A stretch of 41,419 nt of DNA, taken from the NCBI GenBank assembly GCA_937880925.1, contig CALGGB010000292.1:1-41419 (forward strand), given 5' to 3'. A program made the translations under genes and the position numbers. This DNA is from an uncultured Rhodospirillaceae bacterium (GTDB lineage: Bacteria; Pseudomonadota; Alphaproteobacteria; SP197). This document shows, in pieces, positions 33,642 through 41,419 of this stretch. The notes below the pieces were generated by a model. That model did not search any database. It worked only from the letters and a program-made list of their open reading frames with translations, and was not told the DNA's origin. Every line of letters starts with the position of its first letter. Position 1 is the first letter of the stretch.

Positions 33642-35119
33642 GCGGCGAGCTCCCCGCGCATCTCTTGGGCCAGCGGTTCGGCGATGGCGCGTACCCGCGC
33701 GGGCACGGAGCGGGCATCCTCGTCGCCGGTGCGGAAGTTGACGATGCAGGCGCGCAGGTACATCGCGCCGGATATCACCGCGTTGGAAAGATAGAGGTCG
33801 CCCGAGCGCTGCACCGCGCCCATGAGCGCGCCGTTCAGGCGGTCGAGCCAGGCCGCGACGGCGGGTTCGCCGCGCCGCGCCATCAGGTCGGCCGGCACGT
33901 AACGGAAGGTGGCGATGGAGAGGGAGCAGAGCCCCGCCTCGAAGTCGCGCGCTTCCTGCGCTGCCGCAAACATCAGCCGGGCCTGGGCGATGTTGCGGGC
34001 AATCGCCTCCCGGTAGCCCGACCGGCCGGCCTGCTGCAGGGCAAGCCAGACCTTGAGTGCGCGGAAGCCGCGGGAGTTCTGCGGCCCCCAGGCGTAGTAG
34101 TCGGTGACTTCCTCAGCCCCGGTCAGGGCGTAGTAGCTGGGGTTGGTGGAGAACGCCGCCTTCAGCCGCGCGCCGTCGCGCACCAGGGCGCAGCCGGCCT
34201 CCAGGGGAACGTAGAGCCACTTGTGGGCATCGACGGCGAGCGAATCGGCGCGGCGCAGGCCGAGCAGATCGGCCGGGGCATCGGGGAGGCAGGCAGCGGG
34301 TGCGCCGTAGCAGCCATCGACGTGGAACCACAGGCCTTCGCGTTCGGCGAGATCGGCGATGGCGGGCAGCGGATCGACCGCGCCGACCGCAGTGGTGCCC
34401 GCCGTGCCGACGATCAGGAAGGGCTCCATCCCGGCGGTGCGGTCGGCGGCGATCATCGCCGCGCCCGCAGCGACATCCATGCGCGCCGCACCATCGGCCG
34501 GCACACGGCGGATCGCGGCCATGCCCAGACCCAGCAGGTCGGCAGCCTTCTCGATCCAGGCGTGGCACTGGTCGGTGGCGTAGAGGGTGAGGCGGCGGCC
34601 CCGCAGGCCCTCGGCGCGGATCGAATCGCCCGCGAAGGCGTGGCGGGCGGCCACGATGCCGACGAGGTTGGCGGCATTGCCGCCGCTGGTGAAGAGTCCG
34701 CCGCCGGCGGGATAGCCCAGCAGATCGCCGACCCAGGCGACAGTCTGCTCCTCGATTGCCGTCGCCATGGGCGCGCCGTTCCAGCCCGCGACATTGGGGT
34801 TGATCGCGGCAGTGAGCATATCGGCGAGCGCGCCGATGGGGGCGGGCGAGCCGGTGATGTAACCCCACATGCGCGGATGGGCGTTGAGACAGGTCGCCGG
34901 GGCGAGCAGGTCGAAGGCGCGGGCGAGCAGCGGGCCGGGTTCGGCGCCCTCATCGGGCAGGCCGCCATGGCCGCGCGTTTCGGTAATCGCGGCGGGGGTC
35001 GTCGCGGGCGCGACGGGCAGGTCGCCCAGGCCGTCGAGCCAGTCGGCAATCCGCTCCACCAGATCGTGCCCCGCCGCGCGGAAGGCCGCGCCGTCCATCT
35101 CGAATTTGCCTGCCGTCAT
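33638..35119 (-). CDS. PLP-dependent group II decarboxylase (aromatic amino acid type)
   Basis: These enzymes remove the carboxyl group of an amino acid, usually aromatic, giving an amine. The 493-residue protein keeps the PLP lysine K300 in AVDAHKWLY, the PLP-contacting D268 in FHVDGCYGA, H186 in DQCHAW and the TSGGNAANLV phosphate-binding segment. The N-terminal NAHPRMWGYITGSPAP block is typical of the aromatic amino acid decarboxylase group. ATG 35119 is chosen; the ORF-track start at 35326 extends into the promoter region. The secreted protease follows with a 4-bp overlap. The exact amino acid is not predictable. Confidence 0.9.
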   Translation of the reverse strand: MTAGKFEMDGAAFRAAGHDLVERIADWLDGLGDLPVAPATTPAAITETRGHGGLPDEGAEPGPLLARAFDLLAPATCLNAHPRMWGYITGSPAPIGALADMLTAAINPNVAGWNGAPMATAIEEQTVAWVGDLLGYPAGGGLFTSGGNAANLVGIVAARHAFAGDSIRAEGLRGRRLTLYATDQCHAWIEKAADLLGLGMAAIRRVPADGAARMDVAAGAAMIAADRTAGMEPFLIVGTAGTTAVGAVDPLPAIADLAEREGLWFHVDGCYGAPAACLPDAPADLLGLRRADSLAVDAHKWLYVPLEAGCALVRDGARLKAAFSTNPSYYALTGAEEVTDYYAWGPQNSRGFRALKVWLALQQAGRSGYREAIARNIAQARLMFAAAQEARDFEAGLCSLSIATFRYVPADLMARRGEPAVAAWLDRLNGALMGAVQRSGDLYLSNAVISGAMYLRACIVNFRTGDEDARSVPARVRAIAEPLAQEMRGELAA

Positions 35120-35270
35120 CGTCGCGCTCCGTTGTCTTGTCCCGCCATAGCAGGGTGAAACGTGCAAGGCGAGAGCCCGGCAGGCTGGACGCCTCGGGTT
35201 CGCCCTCCTAGCATTGCCGCGACGGGCCGGGCGCAGTCGCGCGAGTGGTCCCTGCCCATCCGAAGGTGCC

Positions 35271-37298
35271 ATGATCGAACCCGCGATTCGCCACGATTTC
35301 CCGCGCAAGGTGCGCGAGATTCCCATCCTCTGGATCCCGATGAGCGACGGCGCGAAGCTGGCCGCCCGGGTCTGGCTGCCGGTGGATGCGCAGGACGATC
35401 CCGTGCCGGTGATCCTGGAATCGATTCCCTACCGCCGCCGCGACGGCACGGTGCTGGGCGACGTGCTGACCCATCCATGGTGGGCGGGCCACGGTTATGC
35501 CTGCGTGCGCCTCGACATCCGCGGTTCGGGCGACAGCGACGGCGTGCTGATGGACGAATACACGGCCCGGGAACAGGCCGACATCTGCGAGGCCATCGCC
35601 TGGCTGGCTGACCAGCCCTGGTCGAGCGGCAAGGTCGGCATGATCGGCATCTCCTGGGGCGGCTTTGCCTGTCTGCAGGTCGCCGCCCTGCGCCCGCCCG
35701 CGCTGAAGGCGATCATGCCCAATTGCGCCGTCGACGACCGTTATGCCGACGACGTGCATTACATGGGCGGCTGCCTGCTGAGCGACGGCATCTCCTGGGG
35801 CAGCGGCCTATTTGCCCTGGTCTCGCGCTGGCCCGAGCCGAGCGGGCGAGGCGAGGACTGGCGCGCCCTGTGGCAGGAGCGGCTGGAGAAATCCGGCAAT
35901 CCGCTGATCGATTGGACGCGTCACCAGCGGCGCGACGGCTTCTGGAAACACGGCTCGGTAGCCGAGGACTACGCTGCCATCGAGGCCGCGACCTGTGTCG
36001 TGGGCGGCTGGACCGACGGCTACTCCAACGCCCTGCTGCGCCTGATGACCCACCTGAAGGCGCCCAAGAAGGCGCTGATCGGGCCGTGGACCCATGTCTA
36101 TCCCCACTTCGGCACGCCGGGACCGGCCATGGGTTTCCTGCAGGAGTCCCTGCGCTGGTGGGACCGCTGGCTGAAGGACATCGACAACGGGGTCGACCGC
36201 GAACCCGCGCTGTCGCTGTGGATGCAGCAGGACCTGCACGCCCATGCCATGGACTTTGCCGTCGGCGGCCACTGGATCGGCGAGCGCGCCTGGCCGCCGC
36301 AGGGTCCGGTGAAGAGCCTGGCGCTGGGCAATGGCGCCCTGGGCGGCGAGGGTGCCTCCGCCACCTTCCACCACAGCTCGCCGCTGCTTTGCGGCATGGC
36401 GGGCGGCGAGTGGTGCCCGCGCGACGGCGGCGGCGTGGGTCCGGAGTACCAATCCGACCAGCGCGCCGACGATGCCCTTTCGCTGTGCTTCGAGACCGTG
36501 CCGCTGGAAGAGGACCTGACCGTGCTGGGCACCCCGGTGGTGCGCCTGCGTCTGGCGGTCGACAAGCCCCAGGCGATGATCGCGGTGCGCCTCAACGAGG
36601 TCGCGCCCGACGGCCACAGCAGCCGCGTGACCTTCGGCCTGCTCAACCTTTCCCACCGCAACAGCCACGAGAACCCGGAACCCATGGTGCCGGGAGAGAC
36701 GGTGGAGATCGCGCTCGACCTCAATGCCGTCGCCTATCGCTTCGCCAGGGGGCGGCGCATCCGCCTGGCGATCTCCACGAGCTACTGGCCGATGGTCTGG
36801 CCCGCGCCGGAACCGGTGACGATGACGCTGGAGACAGCGGGTTCGGCGCTGGAGCTGCCCCTGCGCGGCGACACCTCGGCCGATGCGGAACTGCCGACCT
36901 TCGGTGCGCCGGAGATGAGCCCGCCCTATCCCTCGACACGGCTGGCCGAGGGTGAAAGCACGCGCACCCTGGCGCGTGACATGGCGACCGGCACCTTCAC
37001 CCTGCACCACATCGAGGATACCGGCCTGACGCGCATCGAGGACATCGGCCTGACCGTGGGCAAGCGCGGCACCGAGACCTACACGATCACCGAGGGCGAC
37101 CCGGCGAGCGCCCGGATCGTCATGGTGCGCCATGCCTATGCCCGCCGTGAGGGCTTCGACGTGCGCACCCGGGCCAACCTCGCCTTCTCGTGCGACGCCG
37201 GGAACTTCCGCATCGAGGCGAATCTGGAGGCCTTCGAGGACGGCAAACAGATCCTGACACGGACGTGGGACGAAACCATCCCACGGGACCACCTGTGA
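35271..37298 (+). CDS. CocE/NonD-type hydrolase (X-Pro dipeptidyl-peptidase S15 family)
   Basis: Members cleave esters (cocaine esterase), peptides or other acyl bonds. The 675-residue protein has an alpha/beta hydrolase domain with S128 in GISWGG, LDIRGSGDSDG around residues 81-91, and a likely histidine in GPWTHVYPHFGTPGP, followed by a C-terminal jelly-roll domain (VRLRLAVDKPQAMIAVRLNEVAPDG). ATG 35271 is chosen from the ORF-track frame opening at 35214. No signal peptide is seen, so it is probably cytoplasmic. Its stop overlaps the start of the XRE-cupin regulator. Confidence 0.9.
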   Translation: MIEPAIRHDFPRKVREIPILWIPMSDGAKLAARVWLPVDAQDDPVPVILESIPYRRRDGTVLGDVLTHPWWAGHGYACVRLDIRGSGDSDGVLMDEYTAREQADICEAIAWLADQPWSSGKVGMIGISWGGFACLQVAALRPPALKAIMPNCAVDDRYADDVHYMGGCLLSDGISWGSGLFALVSRWPEPSGRGEDWRALWQERLEKSGNPLIDWTRHQRRDGFWKHGSVAEDYAAIEAATCVVGGWTDGYSNALLRLMTHLKAPKKALIGPWTHVYPHFGTPGPAMGFLQESLRWWDRWLKDIDNGVDREPALSLWMQQDLHAHAMDFAVGGHWIGERAWPPQGPVKSLALGNGALGGEGASATFHHSSPLLCGMAGGEWCPRDGGGVGPEYQSDQRADDALSLCFETVPLEEDLTVLGTPVVRLRLAVDKPQAMIAVRLNEVAPDGHSSRVTFGLLNLSHRNSHENPEPMVPGETVEIALDLNAVAYRFARGRRIRLAISTSYWPMVWPAPEPVTMTLETAGSALELPLRGDTSADAELPTFGAPEMSPPYPSTRLAEGESTRTLARDMATGTFTLHHIEDTGLTRIEDIGLTVGKRGTETYTITEGDPASARIVMVRHAYARREGFDVRTRANLAFSCDAGNFRIEANLEAFEDGKQILTRTWDETIPRDHL

Positions 37299-37936
37299 AC
37301 GCCGCGGCCGACAACAAGGGCACCGGCGGCGAGCGCAGCGCCATGCTCGCCCAGATCGGCCAGGAGATCCGCACCCTGCGCCGCCTGCGCGGCATGACCA
37401 TGAAGGATCTGGCGCAGCGCACGGGCAAGACCATCGGCTTCATCAGCCAGATCGAGCGCGGCCTGTCGCGCGCCTCTCTGGGCACCCTGCAGGACCTGTC
37501 GGACGCGCTGGAGGTGCCGCTGGCCTGGCTGTTCCGCGCCGGCGACGAGGACGATGGCGCCGAGAGCGCCGAGAAGCGTTATGTCCTGCGCAAGGATCGC
37601 CGCCGCCCGCGCGCGCCGACCAGCCACGGCACCACGGAATACCTGGGCATGGACGATTTCCTCGCGACGCCCGCGAGTTACGCCAACATGGGCCTGGGCA
37701 TCACCCGCTTCCGCGCCGGCGGCGGCACCGGCAAGACGCCCGAGAAGGTGGAGTTCGGCTTCATCGGCCTGACGCGCGAGGGCGCGATGACCCTGGAAAT
37801 CGACGGCGAAACCATCGACCTGGCGGCGGGCGACGCCTTCTACGTGCCTTCCCGCACGCCCTATCGCCTCATCAACCAGGGCAAGGACGAAGCCGAATTC
37901 GTCTGGGTCGCCGTGCCCCACAAACAGGGCGGCTGA
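37295..37936 (+). CDS. XRE-family regulator with C-terminal cupin domain
   Basis: XRE-cupin proteins are metabolic regulators whose cupin senses a small ligand. The 213-residue protein has an HTH (IRTLRRLRGMTMKDLAQRTGKTIGFISQIERG, about 26-57) and a cupin (about 125-205, including GAMTLEIDGETIDLAAGDAFYVPS). It starts with GTG at 37295 in a 4-bp overlap with the hydrolase stop (GTGA); the ORF-track start at 37190 is inside the hydrolase gene. Its gene sits between the hydrolase and the amine dehydrogenase-type operon and may control both. Confidence 0.9.
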   Translation: MNAAADNKGTGGERSAMLAQIGQEIRTLRRLRGMTMKDLAQRTGKTIGFISQIERGLSRASLGTLQDLSDALEVPLAWLFRAGDEDDGAESAEKRYVLRKDRRRPRAPTSHGTTEYLGMDDFLATPASYANMGLGITRFRAGGGTGKTPEKVEFGFIGLTREGAMTLEIDGETIDLAAGDAFYVPSRTPYRLINQGKDEAEFVWVAVPHKQGG

Positions 37937-38070
37937 AGCCTGCCAGACCTGTCTGCTTCAATTACGTATTGCTCTACTAAAACGAATTATACTAAGACTC
38001 CGGCATCGGACCCAGCCAGCATGTACCCAGCCAGCCCACACCCCGCCTGCCCCATCTCCCGCGAGGCCGC
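37937..38070 (+). promoter_or_regulatory. AT-rich promoter and 11-bp direct repeats before the flavoprotein gene
   Basis: A short AT-rich stretch includes TATACT (37988-37993), a good -10, but without a well-spaced -35. Downstream, ACCCAGCCAGC is repeated at 38010-38020 and 38025-38035. The repeats may be regulator sites, or chance in a C-rich leader. Confidence 0.4.
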
Positions 38071-40149
38071 ATGAGCCGCGACCCGCGCTACGACATCCTG
38101 TTCGAGCCGGTGAAGATCGGCCCGGTGACGGCAAAGAACCGATTCTACCAGGTGCCCCATTGCACCGGCATGGGCTACGACCGCCCGGCGACGCTCGCCG
38201 CGATGCGCGGCGTGAAGGCCGAGGGCGGCTGGGGCGTGGTCAACACCGAGTTCACCTCGATCCACCCGACCAGCGACGATGCGCCCTTCCCCAGTTGCAG
38301 CCTGTGGGACGAGGACGACGTGCGCACCATGGCGGTGACCGCCGACGCGATCCACGAACACGGGGCGCTGGCCGGCACCCAGCTCTGGCACGGCGGGCTC
38401 TATTCCTGGGTGAGGATGACCCGCGAGGTGCCGATCGCCGCCAGCGGGCGGCCCATCGCCTATCCCGCGCCGATCCACGCGCGCACCATGGACAAGAGCG
38501 ACATCGCCGAACTGCGCCGCTGGCAGGTCGATGCCGCACGGCGTGCCAAGCGGGCCGGCTTCGACATTGTTTACGTCTATGGCGGCCACAGCTACCTGCC
38601 CGCCCAGTTCATCAGCCGCCGCTTCAACCGCCGCGGCGACGAATACGGCGGCAGCCTGGAAAACCGGGTGCGCCTGTTCCGCGAGATGATCATCGATACC
38701 AAGGAGGCGATCGGCGACACCTGCGCCGTCGTCGTGCGCTTCTCCATGGACGAGCTTTCGGGTCCGCTGGGCATCGAGAGCGACCAGGAGGGCCGCGAGG
38801 TCGTCGAGATGCTCGCCGAACTACCCGACCTGTGGGACGTCAACGTCGCCGATTACCGTACCGATTCCGGCAGCAGCCGCTTCTTCGAGGAAGGCTTCCA
38901 GGAGCCGCACCAGAAGTGGGTGAAGCCGCTGACCAGCAAGCCCGTGGTCGGCGTGGGCCGCTACACCAGCCCCGATGCCATGGTGAGCCTGATCAAGCGC
39001 GGCGTGCTGGACCTGATCGGTTCGGCGCGGCCCTCCATTGCCGATCCCTTCCTGCCAAAGAAGATCGAGGAAGGACGGCCCGAGGACATCCGCGAGTGCA
39101 TCGGCTGCAACATCTGCCGCGGTGCGGCCAAGGCCAGCGTGCCGATCCGCTGCACCCAGAACCCCACCATGGGCGAGGAATGGAGGAGCGGCTGGCACCC
39201 CGAGCGCATCCAGACCAAGAAGAGCGACGACGCCGTCCTGGTGATCGGCGCCGGTCCCGCGGGGCTCGAGGCGACGCGGGCACTGGCCCAGCGCGGCCAT
39301 GCCGTGACCCTGGCCGAGGCCGGCACGGAACTGGGCGGCCATGTCGCGCGCATCGCGCGCCTGCCGGGCCTTGCCGCCTGGAAACGCGTCACCGACTGGC
39401 GCATCGGCCAGATCGAGAAGATGAGCAATGTCGAGGTCTATCGCGACAGCGCGCTGACGCACGATGACGTGGCGGGATTCGGCTTTCCCCATGTCGTGGT
39501 GGCGACCGGCTGCACCTGGGTCAAGGACGGTACGGGCCGCACCCATCTTTTGCCCATCCCCGGCCATGACGGGCCGGACATCCTGACGCCCGACGACCTG
39601 CTGTGCGCCGAACCGGCGGCGGTCAAAGGGCCGGTCGTGATCTACGACGACGACCACTACTACATGGCCGGCGCGCTCGCCGAGCGGCTGGTCGCCGAGG
39701 GCCATGAAGTGACCTTGCTCACCCCGGCGGCTGAACCCTGCGTCTGGATGCTGCAGACCGACGAGCACCACATGATGGTGCCCCAGCTCTACCGCAAGGG
39801 CATCCGCCCGGTGGTCTGCCAGCGCATCGAGAGCATTGGCGCGGGCGAACTGGAACTGCGCCACACCGGCTCGGGCGAACTCACCACCATGGCCTTCGGC
39901 ACCCTGGTGCTGGCGACGGCGCGCGAGCCCGTCAATGGCCTGATTCAGACCCTTCAGACGCAGACGGACGCGATGGCCGCCGCGGGCATCCGCAGTGTGA
40001 GCGCCATCGGCGACTGTCTCGCACCCGGCCTGATCGTGGACGCGGTCTATGCCGGGCACCGCTTTGCCCGTGCGTTCCAGGAGCCGCCCGCAGGCGACGT
40101 GCGCTACCGTCGCGACAGGGTCGTCCTCAACGGAGAACACGCAGCATGA
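38071..40149 (+). CDS. Trimethylamine dehydrogenase-family Fe-S flavoprotein
   Basis: TMADH-family enzymes oxidatively demethylate amines, passing electrons through a 6-S-cysteinyl FMN and a 4Fe-4S cluster. The 692-residue protein aligns along its length with TMADH by recalled sequence: C31 in YQVPHC corresponds to the flavin-linking Cys30; C343, C346, C349 and C361 (CIGCNIC...RCTQN) match the cluster ligands; WHPERI, GAGPAGLEATRAL and the C-terminal flavoprotein domain follow. The three aromatic residues that cage trimethylammonium in TMADH (Tyr60, Trp264, Trp355) seem to be Phe61, deleted, and Ala353. The substrate is therefore probably not trimethylamine. Dimethylamine and histamine dehydrogenase are related alternatives. 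It overlaps the next gene by 4 bases. Confidence 0.88.
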   Translation: MSRDPRYDILFEPVKIGPVTAKNRFYQVPHCTGMGYDRPATLAAMRGVKAEGGWGVVNTEFTSIHPTSDDAPFPSCSLWDEDDVRTMAVTADAIHEHGALAGTQLWHGGLYSWVRMTREVPIAASGRPIAYPAPIHARTMDKSDIAELRRWQVDAARRAKRAGFDIVYVYGGHSYLPAQFISRRFNRRGDEYGGSLENRVRLFREMIIDTKEAIGDTCAVVVRFSMDELSGPLGIESDQEGREVVEMLAELPDLWDVNVADYRTDSGSSRFFEEGFQEPHQKWVKPLTSKPVVGVGRYTSPDAMVSLIKRGVLDLIGSARPSIADPFLPKKIEEGRPEDIRECIGCNICRGAAKASVPIRCTQNPTMGEEWRSGWHPERIQTKKSDDAVLVIGAGPAGLEATRALAQRGHAVTLAEAGTELGGHVARIARLPGLAAWKRVTDWRIGQIEKMSNVEVYRDSALTHDDVAGFGFPHVVVATGCTWVKDGTGRTHLLPIPGHDGPDILTPDDLLCAEPAAVKGPVVIYDDDHYYMAGALAERLVAEGHEVTLLTPAAEPCVWMLQTDEHHMMVPQLYRKGIRPVVCQRIESIGAGELELRHTGSGELTTMAFGTLVLATAREPVNGLIQTLQTQTDAMAAAGIRSVSAIGDCLAPGLIVDAVYAGHRFARAFQEPPAGDVRYRRDRVVLNGEHAA

Positions 40150-41419
40150 GCCGCCGCAGCGAAAAACGCAGCCAACGCCGTCCCACCGGCCCCAAGGTCC
40201 ACCAGCTTCCCTGGCGCCGCCTGAGAAACCCCTACAAGCCGATCGAGGTCGTCTCGGCCGATCACCTGGAAGCGATCCACCAGACCTCCCTGCGGGTGCT
40301 GGAGGAACTGGGCATCGAGTTCCTTTCCGACAAGGCGCTCGACATTCTCGAAGCCGCCGGCGCCGACGTGAACCGGGACAAGAACCTGGTGCGCTTCGAC
40401 CGCGCGCTGGTGATGGAGCTGGTCGCAAAGGCGCCTGCCGAGTTCACCCTGACGCCGCGCAATGCCGAACGGGCGGTGACCTTCGGCGGCAACCACGTCA
40501 ACTTCAACTCGGTCGGCGGCCCGCCCAACGCCAGCGATCTCGACGGCGGCCGCCGTCAGGGCAACTTCGCCGACTACAAGAACTTCATCCGCCTGATGCA
40601 GAGCCTGAACATCCTGCACCTGTGCGGCGGCGTGCCGATCGCGCCCATCGATCTGGACGCCGAGACACGCCATCTCGACTGCATGCTCACGATCCTCACG
40701 GAGTCCGACAAGGTCTGGCACGCCACGGGTCTCGGAAAACAGCGCGTTTCCGACGCCATCGACATGCTGTGCATCGCGCGGGGCAAGACGCGCGAGGAAA
40801 TCCGCGATGAACCCGGCATCTTCACCACGATCAACGTCAACTCGCCCCGGCGCATCGACGGACCGATGATCGACGGCCTGATGGAGGCGGTGGAACACGG
40901 CCAGGCGGTCTCGCTGACCCCCTTCACGCTGGCCGGTGCGATGAGCCCGGCGACCATCCCCGGCGCCCTGGTGCAGCAGAACGCCGAGGGCCTGGCTGGC
41001 ATCGCCTTTGCCCAGGCGGTGACGCCGGGCGCGCGCGTCTTCTACGGCGGCTTTACCAGCAACGTCGACATGAAGACCGGCGCGCCGGCTTTCGGCACGC
41101 CCGAATACACCAAGGCCTGCCTGGTCGGCGGCCAGCTCGCGCGCAAGTACAACCTGCCCTACCGCTCCAGCAACACCAACGCCTCCAACGCGGTCGACGC
41201 CCAGGCGGCCTACGAAAGCCAGATGTCGATCTGGGGCGCGATCATGGGCCACTGCAACCTGCTCCATCACGGCGCGGGCTGGCTGGAAGGCGGCCTGACC
41301 GCCAGCTTCGAGAAGGCCATCGTCGATGCCGAGATGCTGCAGATGATGTCGGAGTTCCTGCAGCCCATGGTGGTCGACGAGGACAGCATGGGTTTCTCCG
41401 CCATGGCCGAGGTCGAACC
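40146..41419 (+). CDS. MttB-family (trimethylamine/betaine:corrinoid) methyltransferase, 3' end missing
   Basis: MttB-family enzymes move a methyl group from a quaternary or tertiary amine to a corrinoid protein; non-pyrrolysine members act on glycine betaine, proline betaine or carnitine. The gene starts with ATG in the 4-bp overlap (ATGA) with the flavoprotein and stays open to the window end (424 codons). Its frame is not in the ORF track because no stop occurs. Recognised blocks include NPYKPIEVVSADHLEAIHQTSLRVLEELGIEF, FGGNHVNFNSVGGPP, TLAGAMSPATIPGALVQQNAEGL and LLHHGAGWLEGGLTASFEK. There is no in-frame TAG, so pyrrolysine is not used in the visible part. No corrinoid protein is in the window. 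Confidence 0.88.
   Translation, partial: MSRRSEKRSQRRPTGPKVHQLPWRRLRNPYKPIEVVSADHLEAIHQTSLRVLEELGIEFLSDKALDILEAAGADVNRDKNLVRFDRALVMELVAKAPAEFTLTPRNAERAVTFGGNHVNFNSVGGPPNASDLDGGRRQGNFADYKNFIRLMQSLNILHLCGGVPIAPIDLDAETRHLDCMLTILTESDKVWHATGLGKQRVSDAIDMLCIARGKTREEIRDEPGIFTTINVNSPRRIDGPMIDGLMEAVEHGQAVSLTPFTLAGAMSPATIPGALVQQNAEGLAGIAFAQAVTPGARVFYGGFTSNVDMKTGAPAFGTPEYTKACLVGGQLARKYNLPYRSSNTNASNAVDAQAAYESQMSIWGAIMGHCNLLHHGAGWLEGGLTASFEKAIVDAEMLQMMSEFLQPMVVDEDSMGFSAMAEVE

Noticed and set aside
40146-41419. Pyrrolysine-type MttB with in-frame amber codon
   Set aside because: The frame contains no TAG in the visible 424 codons, so it is the non-pyrrolysine type as far as can be seen.
1-41419. CRISPR array, retron or insertion sequence
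   Set aside because: No regularly spaced repeats of suitable length, reverse transcriptase, or transposase frame was found in the window.

Overview
The window is about 41.4 kb of GC-rich DNA with dense bacterial gene packing. Gene content (CpaF-type ATPases, polyamine-type ABC importers, RES/Xre module, a trimethylamine-dehydrogenase homologue, a non-pyrrolysine MttB homologue) fits an alphaproteobacterium, possibly of the Rhodospirillales or Hyphomicrobiales type. That placement is inference from gene families, not from a marker gene. Thirty-five protein genes are supported. The first (hsdR) and last (MttB family) are cut by the window edges.

Region 1 (1-5706) is the right end of an integrated genomic island. 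It holds a type I restriction HsdR subunit, a RES/Xre-type toxin-antitoxin pair and a tyrosine recombinase. It ends in a copy of the 3' half of a tRNA-Arg(CCT) gene, the expected scar of integration into a tRNA. Three 11-bp tandem direct repeats and a 15-bp palindrome lie between the integrase and this scar and look like recombinase or accessory-factor binding sites.

Region 2 (5733-9351) holds unlinked single genes: a small cytochrome c, an orphan CpaF ATPase behind an AT-rich leader, a DUF305 metal-type protein and an enoyl-CoA hydratase family enzyme.

Region 3 (9789-19540) is one long plus-strand operon: a complete polyamine-type ABC importer (Tat-exported binding protein, two permeases, ATPase), then an LLM flavin oxidoreductase, a two-cysteine proline racemase/hydroxyproline epimerase, a GMC oxidoreductase, a HpcH/HpaI aldolase and a DadA-type amino acid dehydrogenase. 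It reads as uptake and oxidation of a cationic or imino-acid-like compound. An IclR regulator follows in the opposite direction.

Region 4 (20485-23814) diverges from the IclR gene: a GlmL/MutL-type ATPase is coupled to a single-chain B12-dependent mutase in which a GlmE-like barrel is fused to a cobalamin-binding domain. This is the best candidate for a little-described system.

Region 5 (23838-25945) holds a small heat shock protein with a suspicious 5' end, a second CpaF ATPase and what may be a VapC scrap.

Region 6 (25946-30568) holds a TetR-type regulator convergent with a three-gene minus-strand operon, TauD-like dioxygenase / orphan family-5 binding protein / TauD-like dioxygenase. The two dioxygenases are about 70% identical by hand count and the promoter carries a 30-bp palindrome over its -35.

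Region 7 (30705-41419) holds a MAPEG protein, an SDR/alpha-beta hydrolase pair, a PLP decarboxylase overlapping a secreted trypsin-like protease, a CocE-type hydrolase overlapping an XRE-cupin regulator, and a trimethylamine-dehydrogenase-family flavoprotein overlapping an MttB-family methyltransferase. Taken together the core regions look specialised in uptake and breakdown of methylated amines, betaines and amino acid derivatives. Substrates are inferred, not shown.
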